NCBI RefSeq assembly: GCF_004684345.1
Contig: NZ_CP038469.1
Location: forward strand, 3,782,001 to 3,846,000
Direction: 5' to 3'
DNA: 64,000 bases
Origin: Citrobacter tructae
GTDB taxonomy: Bacteria > Pseudomonadota > Gammaproteobacteria > Enterobacterales > Enterobacteriaceae
This document shows, piece by piece, positions 62,088 to 64,000 of the stretch; within the stretch, counting starts at the first letter, position 1; each line of letters starts with the position of its first letter. Position numbers and translations under genes: made by a program. The notes beneath the pieces are model-generated. The model did not search any database and was not told the origin of the DNA. It saw only the letters and a list, made by a program, of their open reading frames with translations.

Positions 62088-63035
62088 TCAGAGCAGACGG
62101 TTTCCAGGAATAAACCATTCCCGGCGTGAATTCAACAGGTCCTGCACGCTCATGGCTTTTTTACCGGCTGGCTGCAACGATATGAGATTCAGGATGCCGT
62201 TACCTGTTGCAACCTGAATACCCTGGCGAGTTGCCTCCAGGATCGTCCCAGGCTCGGCACCTGCAGGTTTATCAATCACCGTAGCTTGCCAGATTTTGAC
62301 CGGCTGTTCATCGATGACGATGTAGCTCATCGGCCATGGATTAAAGGCACGGATACAGCGCTCCAACTGAGCGGCGCTAAGTGTCCAGTCCACACGGGCT
62401 TCTTCTTTACTCAACTTCTCGGCATAGCTCACCAGAGATTCGTCCTGGACTTCAGGCTTCGCGGTGCCTGTTGCCAGCAGGTGCAGCGTGTGCAGCAGAC
62501 CCTGCGGACCGAGCTCGGCTAGCTTGCTGTAAAGGCTGGCGCTGGTATCTTCTGCTGTGATTGGGCAGGAGAGCTTGTGCAGCATATCGCCGGTATCCAG
62601 ACCGACATCCATCTGCATGATGGTCACGCCGGTTTCGGTATCGCCAGCCCACAGTGAGCGTTGAATAGGTGCCGCGCCACGCCAGCGTGGAAGCAGCGAA
62701 CCATGAACGTTAATGCATCCCAGACGTGGCATGTCCAGCACGGCTTTTGGCAGAATCAGACCATATGCCACTACTACCATTACATCTGCGTGCAGGTCAG
62801 CAACCAGTTGCTGGTTATCTTGGGGACGGAGAGAGACAGGCTGAAAAACCGGTAACCCTTTTTCTTCCGCCAGCATTTTTACCGGGCTGGGCATCAGCTT
62901 TTTACCGCGTCCCGCAGGGCGATCCGGTTGGGTAAACACGCCGACGATGTTATGTCCAGAAGTTAACAGCGCGTCGAGATGACGCGCTGCAAAGTCAGGT
63001 GTACCCGCAAAAATAATACGTAGTGAGTCTGACAC
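62088..63035 (-). CDS. fmt: Methionyl-tRNA formyltransferase
   Basis: 315 residues. Formylates initiator Met-tRNA using 10-formyl-THF. N-terminal formyltransferase domain (about 1-190) with the catalytic region VVAYGLILPKAVLDMPRLGC and NVHGSLLPRWRGAAPI; C-terminal OB-like domain. Partner of def, 14 bases away. Confidence 0.98.
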   Translation of the reverse strand: MSDSLRIIFAGTPDFAARHLDALLTSGHNIVGVFTQPDRPAGRGKKLMPSPVKMLAEEKGLPVFQPVSLRPQDNQQLVADLHADVMVVVAYGLILPKAVLDMPRLGCINVHGSLLPRWRGAAPIQRSLWAGDTETGVTIMQMDVGLDTGDMLHKLSCPITAEDTSASLYSKLAELGPQGLLHTLHLLATGTAKPEVQDESLVSYAEKLSKEEARVDWTLSAAQLERCIRAFNPWPMSYIVIDEQPVKIWQATVIDKPAGAEPGTILEATRQGIQVATGNGILNLISLQPAGKKAMSVQDLLNSRREWFIPGNRLL

Positions 63036-63049
63036 GTTGATTCTTATCC

Positions 63050-63559
63050 TTAAGGTCGGGCGTTCAGGCGGTCGAGTTTTTCAACTTTCTGACGAATGCG
63101 TTGTTGCTTCAATGGCGACAGATAATCAATAAACAGTTTACCGACCAGGTGATCCATTTCGTGTTGGATGCAGATAGCTAACAGGCCATCGGCTTCCAGT
63201 TCAAAGGGCTTACCCTCACGATCGAGCGCGCGAATTTTTACTCTTTCAGCCCGCGGCACTAATGCACGCTGTTCGGGAATAGACAGGCAACCTTCTTCAA
63301 TGCCGGTTTCACCGTCTTTCTCCAGTAGCTCCGGGTTGATTAACACCAGACGCTCATCGCGGTTTTCAGAGACATCAATAACAATGATGCGCTGATGAAT
63401 ATCGACCTGCGTTGCCGCCAGACCAATACCTTCTTCGGCGTACATCGTCTCGAACATATCATCGACGATACGCTGAATTTCTGCATTCACTTCTTCAACC
63501 GGTTTTGCGATTTTGCGAAGACGCTCGTCCGGGATATGTAACACTTGCAAAACTGACAT
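63050..63559 (-). CDS. def: Peptide deformylase
   Basis: 169 residues, Fe(II) hydrolase that removes the N-formyl group from nascent proteins. Motifs GIGLAATQVD, EEGCLSIP and QHEMDHLVGKLF give the Cys90, His132 and His136 metal ligands. First gene of the operon. Confidence 0.98.
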   Translation of the reverse strand: MSVLQVLHIPDERLRKIAKPVEEVNAEIQRIVDDMFETMYAEEGIGLAATQVDIHQRIIVIDVSENRDERLVLINPELLEKDGETGIEEGCLSIPEQRALVPRAERVKIRALDREGKPFELEADGLLAICIQHEMDHLVGKLFIDYLSPLKQQRIRQKVEKLDRLNARP

Positions 63560-63688
63560 AGTTATCCAGAGTTGTGTTCAGGAGTTGGAAAGATTATTAC
63601 CTCTATTCTAGACAAAACCCCCTCTGATTGACAGCATCAGTGACCAATCGCAAGGATTGCTAAGACTGCTTGTGGCAGGGGAATAGGG

Positions 63689-64000
63689 ATGACCCATACC
63701 GAGATTTGGTTACGTTTAGCACGGGTAAGTGAACTGTACGGTGATGAAATGGTGCGCCTTGCGCATTGGCTTATTGCTCAACCGTATATTGATAATGTGA
63801 CACTGCAGTATGCCGGATTATCTTCTCGCCAGATCGTGCGTTTTTTAAGCTTTTCTGAAATTGAACTGGAAAAAACGCTGCGCTGGCTGGAGTTACCACA
63901 TCACCATGTCGTTTTTGCCGACAGCGCACGTTACCCGGCGCAACTTCGCGCCACGGAGGATTACCCTGGACTTCTCTTTGTTGTTGGCGATCCCGACTGT
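63689..64000 (+). CDS. dprA: DprA/Smf, DNA processing protein, 5' part
   Basis: 104 residues before the window ends. N terminus MTHTEIWLRLARVSELYGDEM resembles E. coli Smf, with the early SAM-like part and the PAQLRATEDYPGLLFVVGD stretch. The Rossmann fold of the ssDNA-binding domain lies beyond the window. Divergent from def; 129-base shared upstream region. Confidence 0.9.
   Translation, partial: MTHTEIWLRLARVSELYGDEMVRLAHWLIAQPYIDNVTLQYAGLSSRQIVRFLSFSEIELEKTLRWLELPHHHVVFADSARYPAQLRATEDYPGLLFVVGDPDC

Overview
The window is enterobacterial chromosome. Gene order and protein sequences match the E. coli/Salmonella/Citrobacter trpS-crp-str-S10-spc-alpha-trkA-fmt-def region, read inverted relative to the usual E. 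coli map. A Citrobacter-like genome fits best: the yhfZ-S cluster is present as in E. coli, the frl (fructoselysine) operon is missing between yhfS and yhfL, and a short Salmonella-like HopD stands where E. coli has the gsp type II secretion genes. The species cannot be fixed from the sequence alone.

Layout. 1-1443: end of gph, then trpS. 1510-9028: the eight-gene yhfZYXW-php-yhfUTS cluster, an uncharacterised apparent metabolic and transport operon with three related inverted repeats (TTCA-N6-TGAA) in its upstream and yhfY-yhfX gaps. 9050-14851: yhfL lipoprotein gene and the nirBDC-cysG nitrite reductase operon with FNR and NarL/NarP sites. 14985-19890: tsgA, ppiA (Cpx box), the yhfG-fic antitoxin/Fic pair, pabA, and argD with ARG boxes. 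19943-25634: yhfK, crp, yhfA, prkB, yheU, yheT. 25716-28994: a three-gene NAD salvage island (divergent NrtR-like Nudix/winged-helix regulator, PRPP synthetase-like gene, nadV) placed between yheT and yheS, which are neighbours in E. coli K-12. 29049-37665: yheS, kefGB, yheV, slyD, slyX, fkpA (sigmaE-like promoter), yheO, tusDCB. 37688-42248: str operon. 42331-43589: bfd-bfr and the prepilin-peptidase-like hopD. 43766-57660: S10, spc and alpha ribosomal protein operons with secY and rpoA. 57726-63559: yhdN, zntR, arfA with its stem-loop inside the coding region, mscL, trkA, rsmB, fmt, def; the start of dprA ends the window.

How the genes work together. Most of the window is core translation machinery, with protein quality control (slyD, fkpA, ppiA, arfA, def), anaerobic nitrite reduction, and potassium and mechanosensitive transport around it. 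Two accessory modules deserve attention. The first is the yhf cluster, where a putative regulator (YhfZ), a lone PRD domain (YhfY), two PLP enzymes (YhfX, YhfS), a phosphopentomutase relative with an altered catalytic loop (YhfW), a phosphotriesterase-fold hydrolase (Php), a small protein (YhfU) and a membrane protein (YhfT) look like one uptake and breakdown pathway for an unknown compound. The second is the nicotinamide salvage island with its own regulator and tandem operator-like repeats.

No rRNA, tRNA, CRISPR array, insertion sequence or prophage was seen.
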